Below, one piece after another: positions 35,344 to 45,131 of a stretch of 64,000 nt of DNA (positions are counted from its first letter, which is position 1; the number at the start of each line of letters is the position of its first letter). Below the pieces are notes generated by a model. It saw only the letters and a list, made by a program, of their open reading frames with translations, made no database searches and was not told where the DNA came from. Source of the stretch: Candidatus Nomurabacteria bacterium (GTDB lineage Bacteria > Patescibacteriota > Saccharimonadia > Saccharimonadales > UBA7683); assembly GCA_020631865.1 (NCBI GenBank), contig JACKGS010000003.1:5098-69097 (forward strand), in the 5' to 3' direction. A program made the position numbers and the translations under genes.

Positions 35344-35770
35344 AGAAAAAGTATTTATTGTTGATGAAAATGATAGAGTATTAAAAGAAAAATGGCGTAA
35401 TGAGCTGACCGACACTGATCGTTGGCGTATTATTGCTATTTGGGTTGAAAATTCACTTGGAGAAATATTATTACAGCAAAGATCGTTGAGCAAAGATCTT
35501 AATCCGGGATTATGGACACCTGGCGTAGTAGGCACCGTTGCCGTTCCAGATTCGTATGAAGAAACAGCTTAGGTTGGATATCGTAATATCCACACGTTTC
35601 AATGCGTAATCGATCGAAATATAAATGATTTCGTAATTCAACAAGAAGAAGTAGAACAAATTAAGTAGATCACGCCACTAGAGCTACGCAGGGAGTTAAA
35701 AGTACATCCAGAAAAATTTACAGTTCCAGAATTATGGGATCAAATATACAATTTTTCAACTGAAGGGTAA
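35336..35770 (+). pseudogene. NUDIX hydrolase remnant with internal deletion
   Basis: The first 78 codons give a NUDIX N-terminus (RWRIIAIWVENSLGEILLQQ, then a GVVGTVAVPDSYEETA start of the box). The REx2EEx region is missing: a TAG at 35570 is followed directly by GYRNIHTFQCVIDRN, a second TAG at 35666 and EKFTVPELWDQIYNF up to a TAA at 35768. About 50 residues including the catalytic box are gone, so this is a true pseudogene and not a simple read error. Best matches by eye are IPP-isomerase-like NUDIX proteins. Confidence 0.75.
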
Positions 35771-35843
35771 CACTACTCTCATAAAGTTTATGGTTTGGAA
35801 TTTTGTTGTCAATTGATATAGTTATCTCCAGTTAGGAGTTGTT

Positions 35844-36788
35844 ATGAACAAACACAAACTTTGGGTTGTTGAAAGTAACGGTGCGCCAAGAAGTGGAAAG
35901 GGTACGATCACCAGTGCGCTTACCGAATCTTATGCAGATGCCGCTCAAGATGAAACCGGTGCAGACTATCGCGCCGTAACCTATGGTCTGTTAGAAAATG
36001 GTCATCTAGAAGAAGGTCAGTCCGAATCAGATATAGAACAAGCTGTATCCAAATTAGATAATCGTGAAATAGCAGATTATGCAGCCATGAGATATGAGAT
36101 CGTAGCAGAGCAGGGCGATAAAGTACTTTATGAGCCTCGCATAAACGAAACTGTTGCAAAAATAGGTAAAATCTCAGTGGTACGAAGCGCGGTAAAAGTA
36201 GGGTTCACAAGAAGGGTTCAAAGAGTAATTGATAACCCAGATGTGAATCTTCTATTTGTTGATGGTCGCAATCTAGGACCAGTTATTGAAAAAATAGAAG
36301 GGGCAGAGCTAGGACTCAGGCTTTTTGTAGATTGCCAGCCAGCAGAAGCAGCTAGACGCGAAGCATTAAGGCAAGGAGTAGACTATCAAGATTCATCAAA
36401 CGACGAATGGTTCATGAAAACAAAAGCTAGTATTAAAGCACGTAAACTAGATGATGAACGACGTACACTTGACCCAGTATGTAAAGACGAAGATGCGATA
36501 GCTTATTGGCACAACGACGACGTAATGACAGAAACCATGCAATACTTCGCAAAAACTAGAGGTAAATCAATCGGAAATATAGCCAGTATATTAAATACAA
36601 AGTTCCGGACAGATGGTAGATATGGTGCGGGAGCAAAAGCGGTACACGAATCCCGGCAAATATATTTCGACACCAGTGAAATTAATAGAAATACAATGAT
36701 CAATCTTTCGCGAAGAATGGTAGATGAAGCCTTAGACGAACGAGCTGGCCTCTACACATCAATAAGTGGTGAACTTTTTAGAAAATAG
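35844..36788 (+). CDS. Cytidylate-kinase-like P-loop protein
   Basis: A 314-aa protein with NGAPRSGKGT at 12-21, FVDGRNLGPVIEKIEGAELG matching the DGRDxG motif of CMP kinases, LFVDCQPAEAARREALRQG as the LID-like stretch and FDTSEINRNTMI near the end. Residues 40-110 form an insertion absent from ordinary Cmk (about 225 aa). It would phosphorylate CMP/dCMP; the extra length leaves other nucleotide kinase roles open. AGGAG precedes the ATG. Confidence 0.75.
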   Translation: MNKHKLWVVESNGAPRSGKGTITSALTESYADAAQDETGADYRAVTYGLLENGHLEEGQSESDIEQAVSKLDNREIADYAAMRYEIVAEQGDKVLYEPRINETVAKIGKISVVRSAVKVGFTRRVQRVIDNPDVNLLFVDGRNLGPVIEKIEGAELGLRLFVDCQPAEAARREALRQGVDYQDSSNDEWFMKTKASIKARKLDDERRTLDPVCKDEDAIAYWHNDDVMTETMQYFAKTRGKSIGNIASILNTKFRTDGRYGAGAKAVHESRQIYFDTSEINRNTMINLSRRMVDEALDERAGLYTSISGELFRK

Positions 36789-36808
36789 ATCATGATACAC
36801 TGGTAAGC

Positions 36809-37606
36809 ATGAAGATATTTTCTTGGAACATTAATGGTATTCGTGCAGTAATTAAAAAGGGGGAGCTTCAAAAGTTTATAGCTGAGTACGACCCAGATAT
36901 TTTGTGCCTACAAGAAACCAAGGCAGAACAAGGCCAGGCTGAAATTGATCTTCCACAATATGAAGAATACTGGAACTCTTCACGTACAAAAAAAGGCTAC
37001 AGTGGCACTGCAATTTTTTCTAAAATCAAACCAATCTCCATTATTAACGATATCCCCGAAAAGTTCGTAAATGCCAGTGGGTTAGTGGCAGACAATTACG
37101 GATTCAGCAACGATGAAGGGCGGGTAATCACAGCAGAATATGAAGATTACTATGTCGTTACAGCCTATACACCAAATGCCAAAGATGGTCTTGCCCGAAT
37201 AACTCAACGTCAACAATTCGATAGAGCTATGACGCTATTTTGTGCCGATCTTCAAAAAACAAAACCGGTGATTTATTGTGGTGACATGAATGTTGCCCAT
37301 ACAGAAGATGACCTAGCCAACCCAAAACCCAACATCGGCAAAAAAGGCTTTAGCAACGAAGAACGCGCCGGTTTTGACAACTGGCTATCAGCGGGATTTG
37401 TTGACACCTTCAGGTTATTCACCCAGGGCAACGGCCACTATACTTGGTGGAGTCACTTTGCAAAAAGCCGTGAACGAAATGTCGGCTGGCGTATAGACTA
37501 CTTCTTAGCCTCAGAAGCCATAAAAGACAAAATAAAATCCGCTGAAATTCACGCCTCACAACTAGGCTCCGACCACTGCCCGGTGAGTATCAAAGTAGAT
37601 TTGTAA
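36809..37606 (+). CDS. xth: Exodeoxyribonuclease III (AP endonuclease)
   Basis: A 265-aa EEP-fold nuclease: KIFSWNINGIRA, LCLQETKAEQ (metal Glu), VVTAYTPNA, YCGDMNVAHTEDDLANP, GWRIDYFLAS and LGSDHCPVSI (catalytic His). It cleaves at abasic sites in base-excision repair. TACACT lies 7 nt before the ATG, again without a Shine-Dalgarno. Confidence 0.97.
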   Translation: MKIFSWNINGIRAVIKKGELQKFIAEYDPDILCLQETKAEQGQAEIDLPQYEEYWNSSRTKKGYSGTAIFSKIKPISIINDIPEKFVNASGLVADNYGFSNDEGRVITAEYEDYYVVTAYTPNAKDGLARITQRQQFDRAMTLFCADLQKTKPVIYCGDMNVAHTEDDLANPKPNIGKKGFSNEERAGFDNWLSAGFVDTFRLFTQGNGHYTWWSHFAKSRERNVGWRIDYFLASEAIKDKIKSAEIHASQLGSDHCPVSIKVDL

Positions 37607-37607
37607 T

Positions 37608-37856
37608 ATGAGCTGGCAAGATATCGTAATTGCTGTTTGCCAGTTTGCATTTTTACCATCAATGCTACCGACCATTTTAGGTAGAGAAAAACCAGCGCTT
37701 TCAACATCTATCATGAACTTCGTATTAGTGAGCGTCATCACATTGACACTTTTTACTCTAAAACTTTGGCTATCTGTAGTTTCCGGCGCCATGATAGCCC
37801 TAATATGGCTCATTTTAGCCATCCAGCAATGGCAAATAAGAAAAAAGTCGTCATAA
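37608..37856 (+). CDS. Small membrane protein, 82 aa
   Basis: Begins 1 nt after the xth stop. It has about three hydrophobic segments and an ending QQWQIRKKSS. The middle (FAFLPSMLPTILGREKPALS) is reminiscent of small PQ-loop-like or DUF proteins, but no family can be named. Confidence 0.65.
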   Translation: MSWQDIVIAVCQFAFLPSMLPTILGREKPALSTSIMNFVLVSVITLTLFTLKLWLSVVSGAMIALIWLILAIQQWQIRKKSS

Positions 37857-37900
37857 TCACTGACTTTTTAAAAATATTGAAAGACTGTTAAGCTAATAGA

Positions 37901-38623
37901 ATGAGGAAGTATGCAGTTTTCGATATAGATGGAACATTGATACGCTGGCAGCTATATCATGTTATTGTTGATCGCCTTGCCAAGCAAGGCTCCCTAGGAG
38001 ATGAGGCTTACTCTGTAATCCAGTTGGCACGAATGAAGTGGAAAACACGCGAAACACCTGAAAGTTTTGCTGAGTATGAAAAAGTATTGATTTCAAACTA
38101 CGAAATGGCAATCACAAACCTTAAAACCAGCAAGTTCGATGAGTTAGTCGATGGTATTATTGATGAATATAAAGATCAGGTATATACCTACACTCGAGAT
38201 CTGATAAAAACACTGAAATCTCAGGGATATTTTTTGCTTGCAATTTCTGGTTCACACCACGAACTAGTAGAAAAACTAGCCAAATACTATAAATTTGATG
38301 ATTGGGTAGGTAGCAAATACGAACGTCGGGGTGACAGTTTCAGTGGAGAAGCATATATCCCTAGCTTCGATAAAGCCGCAGCACTGCAAGAATTTTTAAC
38401 CAAACATCAACTCTCACCTTCGGAAAGTTTGGCAGTAGGAGACAGTAAAAGTGACGTGACAATGCTAGAACTGGTTGAAAATCCGATTGCATTTAATCCT
38501 GATAAAAATTTGTTTGAAATCGCCAAAACACACAAATGGAAAGTTGTAATCGAGCGCAAAAATATGATTTATCAGTTAAAATGGAAGAATGGAAGCTATA
38601 TCTTGGTACAAACAGGGGAGTGA
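37901..38623 (+). CDS. HAD-family phosphatase (SerB/HAD-IB-like)
   Basis: A 240-aa protein with HAD motif I AVFDIDGTLIRW, motif II LLAISGSHHEL, the Lys in SFDKAAALQ and motif III GDSKSDVTML. Length and cap resemble phosphoserine-phosphatase-like HAD-IB enzymes; the substrate cannot be read. TAAGCT lies 6 nt before the ATG. The end overlaps the next gene by 35 nt. Confidence 0.9.
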   Translation: MRKYAVFDIDGTLIRWQLYHVIVDRLAKQGSLGDEAYSVIQLARMKWKTRETPESFAEYEKVLISNYEMAITNLKTSKFDELVDGIIDEYKDQVYTYTRDLIKTLKSQGYFLLAISGSHHELVEKLAKYYKFDDWVGSKYERRGDSFSGEAYIPSFDKAAALQEFLTKHQLSPSESLAVGDSKSDVTMLELVENPIAFNPDKNLFEIAKTHKWKVVIERKNMIYQLKWKNGSYILVQTGE

Positions 38624-39398
38624 ACCTCTTTTTTCTGAACTAGAATGGAATAAACCAGAAAGACGAGACCAAGCAGGGAAGTTGCTTATTGTAGGCGGAA
38701 ATGCCCATTCGCTTACGGCACCTGCTCAAAGTTTTGACCTAGTGCTAAAAAAAGGTATTGGCATAGCTAAAATAGCACTACCTGATAAAACCAAGAAGCT
38801 TGTCGGTGCAACTCTGCCAGATGCGGTATTTTTACCAAGTACTAACAGTGGAGAGTTTTCGAAAGATAGCCTACAGGTACTACTCGGTTATACCCAATGG
38901 TCAGATACACTACTAATGCCTGGAGATATCGGCCGCAACTCTCAGACTGCAATATTAATAGAAGAACTATTAAGAGTTAATAATTGTCGGGCGGTAATCA
39001 CCAATGATACACTCGACTTACTTTCAAATTCTCCAAACAGCTTAGTAGAACGAGAGTCCACTACGGTCATAGCCAGCTTTGGACAACTTCAGAAACTACT
39101 AAAAAACTTTGGTAGCGATACGCCACTTACATTTACTATGGATCTAAGCAAGCTTGTAATAATGCTACGAACCTTAACGCAAATATATCCATGTGATATT
39201 GTCACGTTTCATAATAATCAATTATGTGTGGCTGTGTCCGGAAAAGTCAGTACAACAAAAATTGACATCCTAGATCCAGAAGACTTTAGTTGGCGCACTA
39301 AATACGCCTCAATAGCAAGCTGTTATTTAACATGGTACAACAATAAACCACTTGAAGCCCTAACTCATTGTGCACATCTTCTAAAACAGTTAATCTAA
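38589..39398 (+). CDS. NAD(P)H-hydrate dehydratase-like (ribokinase fold)
   Basis: A 269-aa protein resembling the C-terminal YjeF/NnrD domain: KLLIVGGNAHSLTAPAQSF, VGATLPDAVFLPS and LLMPGDIGRNSQTAIL with the Gly-Asp-x-Gly core. NnrD repairs hydrated NAD(P)H. The sequence is divergent in the last 80 residues and a non-catalytic relative is possible. It overlaps the HAD gene, so the two are coupled. Confidence 0.6.
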   Translation: MEAISWYKQGSEPLFSELEWNKPERRDQAGKLLIVGGNAHSLTAPAQSFDLVLKKGIGIAKIALPDKTKKLVGATLPDAVFLPSTNSGEFSKDSLQVLLGYTQWSDTLLMPGDIGRNSQTAILIEELLRVNNCRAVITNDTLDLLSNSPNSLVERESTTVIASFGQLQKLLKNFGSDTPLTFTMDLSKLVIMLRTLTQIYPCDIVTFHNNQLCVAVSGKVSTTKIDILDPEDFSWRTKYASIASCYLTWYNNKPLEALTHCAHLLKQLI

Positions 39399-39488
39399 GA
39401 TATATTTTTTATAATTTTCAATCATATGGATATAAAGACACAAGTAGACCTTGTAGATTTATGTATTTAATTGTATAATTGGTATATT

Positions 39489-40445
39489 ATGGCACAGTTT
39501 CCAAGTGTTTCAGATAGGCGATCAGAATTAAGAGAAGTTTTTTCACACGCTCCTAGGCGTATTATTTACGATGCGCTACAGATTCCAAAAACTTCATCAA
39601 GCTACAGAAACTTTGCATATAATCTACCAACACTATCTTCTGACGCTAACAACCTAAAGGCTGAGATGCTAATAGAATCTAGCCAGTTAGAGACTGATGA
39701 AAATTTAATATTACAAGATATAGCCGATTCTGAAGTAATACTTACAAATATAATTACTACTGAATTAAATACACTTGGCTACTTAAGCCCACGTGGCATA
39801 AAAGCTAGTATGCTTCATTCACATATGTCGTTATTTCAATCAGTCGCACTGTGTCACGAACTGCCAAGCATAAAGTTTCAAGAGCAGACCTATGCATCGT
39901 TAAAGTTTCTGGCAAACCATCTCGCAGATAGAATCCAAAATACACATAAAAAGCTAAATAGAAACGAATATATTGGTTGTGCAGCAGAATTGATTACATT
40001 ATTATCCTTGCATCGTTTTGCAAATAAATCTATAAATACGACCAATAATGAAAAAAGTAGCTGGTATCCTGTACCAACAACAATAATGAAGGATGAAAAC
40101 GGTTTTGCTGACGGCTTAGTCAGCAACTCATGGGCTATGTCTGTTCTTTCGGAACAAGACCTAAACTTTCATGACCCATCATACAAAATACAAGTTAAAA
40201 AGAATCCTACTAATGACATGTATGCACGAAACATAGCTCTAGTAATAGCCAGCGAAATGATGCAAACCAATAGAGGACATCGCTTAGGATGGTCTCAAAC
40301 ACTTCGTAGCTTTAGCGGAGAAGACGATTCAAATGTAAATATGGCTCATAGAGAAAAAATAGTACAGTACCTAAATAACATACAATACTATATCCTAGAT
40401 AAAATAGACTTGCTTGAAACACAAGATACAACTCAAACAAAATAA
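39489..40445 (+). CDS. Hypothetical, 318 aa, alpha-helical
   Basis: The ATG at 39489 (MAQFPSVSDRRSEL) is chosen over the TTG at 39471; TATAAT lies 9 nt upstream. Almost entirely helical and soluble. The segment ASLKFLANHLADRIQNTHKK and a C-terminal VKKNPTNDMYARNIALVIAS are the most distinctive parts. Family not recognised. Confidence 0.6.
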   Translation: MAQFPSVSDRRSELREVFSHAPRRIIYDALQIPKTSSSYRNFAYNLPTLSSDANNLKAEMLIESSQLETDENLILQDIADSEVILTNIITTELNTLGYLSPRGIKASMLHSHMSLFQSVALCHELPSIKFQEQTYASLKFLANHLADRIQNTHKKLNRNEYIGCAAELITLLSLHRFANKSINTTNNEKSSWYPVPTTIMKDENGFADGLVSNSWAMSVLSEQDLNFHDPSYKIQVKKNPTNDMYARNIALVIASEMMQTNRGHRLGWSQTLRSFSGEDDSNVNMAHREKIVQYLNNIQYYILDKIDLLETQDTTQTK

Positions 40446-40607
40446 TCTACCCGAATTGAAGATACACAGTGAGTTATACAAGAATATCATCTTGAATATA
40501 CAAACTTATTTAGTACTTGATACTACGAACTGGACTTAAGCCGATACGACCGTAATAGGCGCCAGATTCTGAACACTCAGTGTCGTTAGCTATCGTTTAT
40601 CTCGGTT

Positions 40608-40692
40608 TGGTGGGCGAGGAGGGACTTGAACCCTCAATCCCGAAGGAACACGATTTTGAGTCGTGCGCGTATACCAATTCCGCCACTCGCCC
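40608..40692 (-). tRNA. tRNA-Leu(CAA)
   Basis: Acceptor GGGCGAG/CTCGCCC, anticodon stem CACGA/TCGTG with loop CTCAAAA (anticodon CAA), a class II variable arm (TTCCTTCGGGA) and T-loop TTCAAGT. CCA is encoded, unlike in the Met-type tRNA at 10366. The rest of 40446-40958 holds only the tRNA fragment described next. Confidence 0.92.
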
Positions 40693-40751
40693 TAGTTGTT
40701 AGATGTGCTCTAGCAGTTTAGTGTCTTGCGGGACATGGTGATTTGCGCAGA

Positions 40752-40804
40752 GCGCGTATACTATTACTTATGGTCGTACTTCGTACAAACCCGCCACTCG
40801 CCCT
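40752..40804 (-). repeat. Partial tRNA-Leu remnant
   Basis: The 5' end of the tRNA-Leu is repeated here: AGGGCGAGTGGCGG (reverse of 40791-40804) and, after a 29-nt unrelated stretch, GTATACGCGC (reverse of 40752-40761). The anticodon and T arms are missing. Likely a decayed duplicate or a recombination scar at the tRNA gene. Confidence 0.7.
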
Positions 40805-40958
40805 TCAGACAGAGATAAACATGAATGTAGTGAATTGCCTACCAACTACACCGTTGCTGTACAAAATGTTAAATAACGTAGTCTACTAGCATACTAGCAT
40901 TAGCTAATATTGCGTAATAATTGTACACTATTATCTGTATATAAGCACGACCACAACC

Positions 40959-42137
40959 ATGAATGACGATACAAATTTAATTAAACCCAGTTCACGACAA
41001 CCAAATGAAAGACCTCTGACTCAGAGGCCACCAATTAACTGGCCAATTCATCGTGCTTCACCATCTGAAAATAGAACTACAGACTTTGCCAGAAAACAAG
41101 TTGAGCGCAGCTATGTAAACGCCCCCACTTTACATCATGCACAAACCTCACCAAGCAATATCAACTCAGAATCAAGCCATACTCAACATACTCTAAGAAA
41201 TACTTCCGTTGATGCAAGCCAATACCATCAAGCATGGCAACAATACTACCACCAATATTTTTATCAGTATTACGCAAATTGGTGGCGACAACAGCCTCAT
41301 AGCCAGGCGACAGTAAATAACGCTACCCATACGGACACAAAATTAAATGAACATGAAATTATTAACAAAAACTTAAAAGCCAAAATACGAGCTACTGCCA
41401 AAAAACAAGCTCAGCGCGTAAAATCCAGCAATCACTATAAGCCAGCGTTAGCTTCAATATCAGTTGGTTTATTTTTCCTATTAATAAATTATAATCAGGT
41501 ACTCGTCGGGGCGGTAAAACAGTATGTTTCTCCAGGAAGCGTTGTTACGACTCCCGTGATAGTAGAATCTAGTGCCAGTGCCATGGTTGGCCCTGAGCCA
41601 AAAATTATTATTCCCAAAATTGGGGTAGAGGCGCCAGTTGTATACGATGAACCCAATATCGATGAAGCAAGTTATCAAAAAGCGCTAGAAAGGGGAGTTG
41701 TGCGACTAGGCAACAGCGCGGACCCCGGAACTAACGGTAATGTTGTAATCGGGGGTCATTCAAGCAATAACGTTTTTAATGCCGGTGGATTTAAATATGT
41801 TTTTGTAAACTTGAAGCAACTAGATGTAGGTGATGTATTTTACCTTAACTACAATTCAAAACGCTATACTTACAAAGTTACTGTTGCAAAAAAAATTATT
41901 ACACCCCAAGAAACTTCCGTCCTAGCACAAACTAGCACGCCAACGATCACATTATTTACATGCGATCCACCAGGAACCAATGTTAACCGACTCATTGTAC
42001 AAGCCACGCAAATAGACCCAAGCCCCAGTAGTGCCACCAAAGTATCAAATAAGACAATTGAGGTGAATCCGGAGAATCCATTACCCAGCGTAGCACCTAG
42101 TATGTGGGATTGGCTACTGCGAAGAGATAAAAACTAA
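40959..42137 (+). CDS. Sortase (class D/E-like) with long cytoplasmic N-terminus
   Basis: Residues 1-160 are hydrophilic, with a striking Tyr/His/Gln/Trp run (HQAWQQYYHQYFYQYYANWW). A membrane helix at about 164-184 is followed by a sortase barrel with H267 (IGGHSS), C335 (TLFTCDPPG) and R344 (NRLIVQA). Sortases cut LPXTG-like signals and join proteins to the wall or to each other. The N-terminal extension is far longer than in ordinary sortases and may serve in localisation. No substrate with a clear sorting motif was seen in this window. Confidence 0.9.
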   Translation: MNDDTNLIKPSSRQPNERPLTQRPPINWPIHRASPSENRTTDFARKQVERSYVNAPTLHHAQTSPSNINSESSHTQHTLRNTSVDASQYHQAWQQYYHQYFYQYYANWWRQQPHSQATVNNATHTDTKLNEHEIINKNLKAKIRATAKKQAQRVKSSNHYKPALASISVGLFFLLINYNQVLVGAVKQYVSPGSVVTTPVIVESSASAMVGPEPKIIIPKIGVEAPVVYDEPNIDEASYQKALERGVVRLGNSADPGTNGNVVIGGHSSNNVFNAGGFKYVFVNLKQLDVGDVFYLNYNSKRYTYKVTVAKKIITPQETSVLAQTSTPTITLFTCDPPGTNVNRLIVQATQIDPSPSSATKVSNKTIEVNPENPLPSVAPSMWDWLLRRDKN

Positions 42138-42143
42138 TCTAAT

Positions 42144-43586
42144 TTAATCTTCAACTATTAAACTTGTCATATTGAACGTTGTATCATTATCTTTTTGTGT
42201 AAAGCTGTAGTATGTTTTATAGTCTCTAGAAAAATATGCCTTAGATCCAGGCATTACTACGCTCAATAACTGAAGATTAGCAGAATCATATTCAAATATA
42301 TATGAACTGTTATCGGTCGATACGGCCTGAATCCGATGATCGTCTATCCATCCAAGCCTACTTCCACCTAGAATCTCAAACGGAAGAGTATTCTGATAAT
42401 TAAACAGATCCCTTAGATCATACACCGATACTTGGTTACTATTTTGTAACATTATAAATTGGCCTGAACCACTAGTCTCTATTTTTCCGATATTAGAAAA
42501 CTTTAACTTAACCAATGGTAGTTGTTTTTTTAATATCGGCTTCTTCAGTGGGTCTTTATAAATTACCGCACCAGAATCATCTGAATTTGCAATAACAAAA
42601 TAGTGGTGTTGATCATACTCATGATAAGAAAGGTTAACCGGAACGTCTAAATGATCTGACGATTCAATTACGTATGCATTGTGATCTTTATAGATACCTA
42701 TCTCACGCTTATCGTCCACATTACGTACAAATAAAATAGTGTCGTCTGAATACGGCTGGTAACTTATGATATTTTGCATCACCAGAGTTAAGCTCTGTGC
42801 TTTAATATCATATCTTGCTAGAGTACCGTCTTTTATGCCGTATATCTGGTTTGTATTATCACCAACAAAATGCACATCAAGTGGTGATTGTTCACCAAAA
42901 ATAGCTGTTATATTTATTACTTCAGTTGGATTTTCAACATCCAAACTTAATATCTGAGTCTTACCACTAGGCAGAGTCTGCTCCAAAAGAATATTTTTAT
43001 TGTTTAAAGCCCACTCAATAACCTTAAGCACGCCCAGCTTACCTTCCTCCTTCACGATGCTGGGACCTAGGTCTAAAGATTTAATTTTCGAGTTTTTGGC
43101 ATTAAGATCAATCAACTGAATATCACCACTGTCTTGAGAATAAGTTAATATTTTTTTCCGATCACCAGATTGACTAATCATTTCTGGGGTTTTGATACTT
43201 AGAATATGTTCTGAATTGAGCTTATTTGGTATCAGCAGTGGGTATCCAACCTCTCGAACCTTAGAGGCATCCACTCTAACAGTTTTTGACCAATCACGAT
43301 AACCTTTTAATTTTAAACCTAGTTTGTAGTCTCCAGCAGGCAATACAAACCTAGATGGCGCAGTGGAATCTTCTAGCTTGTCGTTAATATACACACTGGC
43401 AGATTCTGGACGATTATCTACCAAAAGCAGGCCATCCCTAACCACTTTTCCACCAGAACCCAGTCGATAACCTTGAGCTAGGTAAATCAGAAGTGCTGTA
43501 GTGATAATTGTCATTATGAATGTAATGGCATATGCTATGATTCTTAGAACAGTCTTTTGACGATCTTTTGTATCTACTCGATGCAT
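42144..43586 (-). CDS. PEGA-domain membrane-anchored protein
   Basis: The start is set at the ATG at 43586 (MHRVDTKDRQKTVLR), 6 nt after a TATTAT box, not at the longer 43646 option. A single membrane helix (about 14-37) is followed by a PEGA domain (SASVYINDKLEDSTAPSRFV and PAGDYKLGLKLKGYRDW), then about 350 residues with beta-propeller-like repeats. PEGA modules are surface beta-domains. The role is probably on the cell surface. Confidence 0.8.
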   Translation of the reverse strand: MHRVDTKDRQKTVLRIIAYAITFIMTIITTALLIYLAQGYRLGSGGKVVRDGLLLVDNRPESASVYINDKLEDSTAPSRFVLPAGDYKLGLKLKGYRDWSKTVRVDASKVREVGYPLLIPNKLNSEHILSIKTPEMISQSGDRKKILTYSQDSGDIQLIDLNAKNSKIKSLDLGPSIVKEEGKLGVLKVIEWALNNKNILLEQTLPSGKTQILSLDVENPTEVINITAIFGEQSPLDVHFVGDNTNQIYGIKDGTLARYDIKAQSLTLVMQNIISYQPYSDDTILFVRNVDDKREIGIYKDHNAYVIESSDHLDVPVNLSYHEYDQHHYFVIANSDDSGAVIYKDPLKKPILKKQLPLVKLKFSNIGKIETSGSGQFIMLQNSNQVSVYDLRDLFNYQNTLPFEILGGSRLGWIDDHRIQAVSTDNSSYIFEYDSANLQLLSVVMPGSKAYFSRDYKTYYSFTQKDNDTTFNMTSLIVED

Positions 43587-43700
43587 ATATCCATAATAAC
43601 ACTTGCAAGCACGTTTATTACGGCGTAATATTATAAGAGCAAGCAAAAGCGCAATGTAATTTAAATTTAATCGATAATCTAGAAGTAGGCATCAAAAAAT

Positions 43701-44804
43701 ATGAGTTCACGCAATACAATTCACATCAATGGGAAAGTCTACGACGCTAAAACTGGAATTATTATTGATAACAAAACTAGTCTGCAGCCACATAAAATTA
43801 CCATCACAGACGTAGCCCCACAAAAACAAATTACTAAAAGCCCAGCGCCTAAAACCACCACAGTAGCTTCAAAACAAAAAATCGTCACAACACCCGAGCC
43901 CCAAATAGCCAGATCCAACTCGGATCACCGTAAAACACATACATATCACGTCAAACCCAAGAAATCCTTAACAATTAACCGCAGAATTGTAAAAGCACCA
44001 ACTCTAGCAACCGAAGCAACGCCTGCGGCTGTAAAAAAACCGAGTATTCCGACTAGAAGCACTGCTCAAGTTAGAGTTAACCGTGCAAATAACATCAATC
44101 AAAGTCATCACATTTCTAAATTCCATAGACCACAAACACAGCAAAAGACATCAGAAGAGATATCACCAGTACCCGTTACAGCTAAAAAGAATCTTGAGAC
44201 AAAACCTGAAAACATCAACCAAAATAAGAGTCCAAAGAGCAGCATAGTCCATTCTAGTCTAGCTCATAAAATTGTAGCCGAGTCGGTTATACAGCCTGAC
44301 GAGCACACTAAATTAACTAAGAAGTCAAAACGTCGCCATATTTTAAATAACCATTTTTCAAAATATGCAAGCGGTCTCGCTGTAGTTCTGGTTCTTGGTG
44401 CATATGTTGCCTATTTAAATATCCCATCAATCTCAATGAAGGTCGCTGCGAATCGTGCTGGATTTTCTGCCAATTTACCAAGCTATACACCTAGTGGATA
44501 TAGCTTACAAAATCCGATAGTTCATTCACCGGGCCAAGTTGCCATTAACTTCAAATCTAATACTGATGAAAGAAAATTTAGCCTGACTCAACAGCCCACA
44601 AACTGGGATTCAGCAGCTTTGTTAGAAAATGTAGTTACAAAAAATAATCCCAACTATTTAACCTATCAAGATAGAGGATTAACAATTTATATTTTCGACG
44701 GCAGCAGTGCAGCATGGGTTAATGACGGAAAAATGTATCAAGTCAACGGTGAGGGCTCTAGCTTAGATGCCGATCAGTTGTTAAAAATCGCTACCAGCGT
44801 TTAA
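43701..44804 (+). CDS. Membrane protein with DUF4367-like outer domain
   Basis: A 367-aa protein: a hydrophilic Lys/Pro/Thr/Gln-rich N-terminal half (about 1-215), one membrane helix (about 221-240) and a C-terminal domain starting FSANLPSYTPSGYSL and ending GEGSSLDADQLLKIATSV. This is similar in layout to DUF4367/MucB-like sensor domains. The N-terminus begins with a conserved-looking HINGKVYDAKTG. The role may be envelope sensing (inference). Confidence 0.65.
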   Translation: MSSRNTIHINGKVYDAKTGIIIDNKTSLQPHKITITDVAPQKQITKSPAPKTTTVASKQKIVTTPEPQIARSNSDHRKTHTYHVKPKKSLTINRRIVKAPTLATEATPAAVKKPSIPTRSTAQVRVNRANNINQSHHISKFHRPQTQQKTSEEISPVPVTAKKNLETKPENINQNKSPKSSIVHSSLAHKIVAESVIQPDEHTKLTKKSKRRHILNNHFSKYASGLAVVLVLGAYVAYLNIPSISMKVAANRAGFSANLPSYTPSGYSLQNPIVHSPGQVAINFKSNTDERKFSLTQQPTNWDSAALLENVVTKNNPNYLTYQDRGLTIYIFDGSSAAWVNDGKMYQVNGEGSSLDADQLLKIATSV

Positions 44805-44876
44805 TTACACCGATCTCACACATAACCTTGTTATAGTAAACTATGATTATTACCTCTGTTATGGTATCGTATTTTT

Positions 44877-45131
44877 ATGGATAAATTCAGAAACCCGATT
44901 AAGCATAATCATGACACCGTAGTACAAACCCCAGAAGTATCCGGAATTAAGATTGCTGGATATGGGTTGATTCTTGGAGGGCTGGCAACGCTAGCAGAGG
45001 CGAGGCTTGGGGCACTAGGTTTACCAGCGAATTACGAAACTGGAGTGGCACTTATAACAGCAGGATTAACCACACTTAATGTTCGTGAAGTTCTCATTAG
45101 TACCAGTAAACACAAGGATACAAATGAATAA
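44877..45131 (+). CDS. Small membrane protein, 84 aa
   Basis: Two hydrophobic, glycine-rich helices (IAGYGLILGGLATLAEA; YETGVALITAGLTTLN) follow a His/Asn-rich start. TATCGT lies 6 nt before the ATG. Its last 8 nt overlap the gltX start. Family unknown. Confidence 0.6.
   Translation: MDKFRNPIKHNHDTVVQTPEVSGIKIAGYGLILGGLATLAEARLGALGLPANYETGVALITAGLTTLNVREVLISTSKHKDTNE

Noticed and set aside
35336..35770. TAG recoded as an amino acid in the NUDIX ORF
   Set aside because: TAG and TGA end many intact genes here, and the same ORF also lacks the catalytic box, so decay is simpler.
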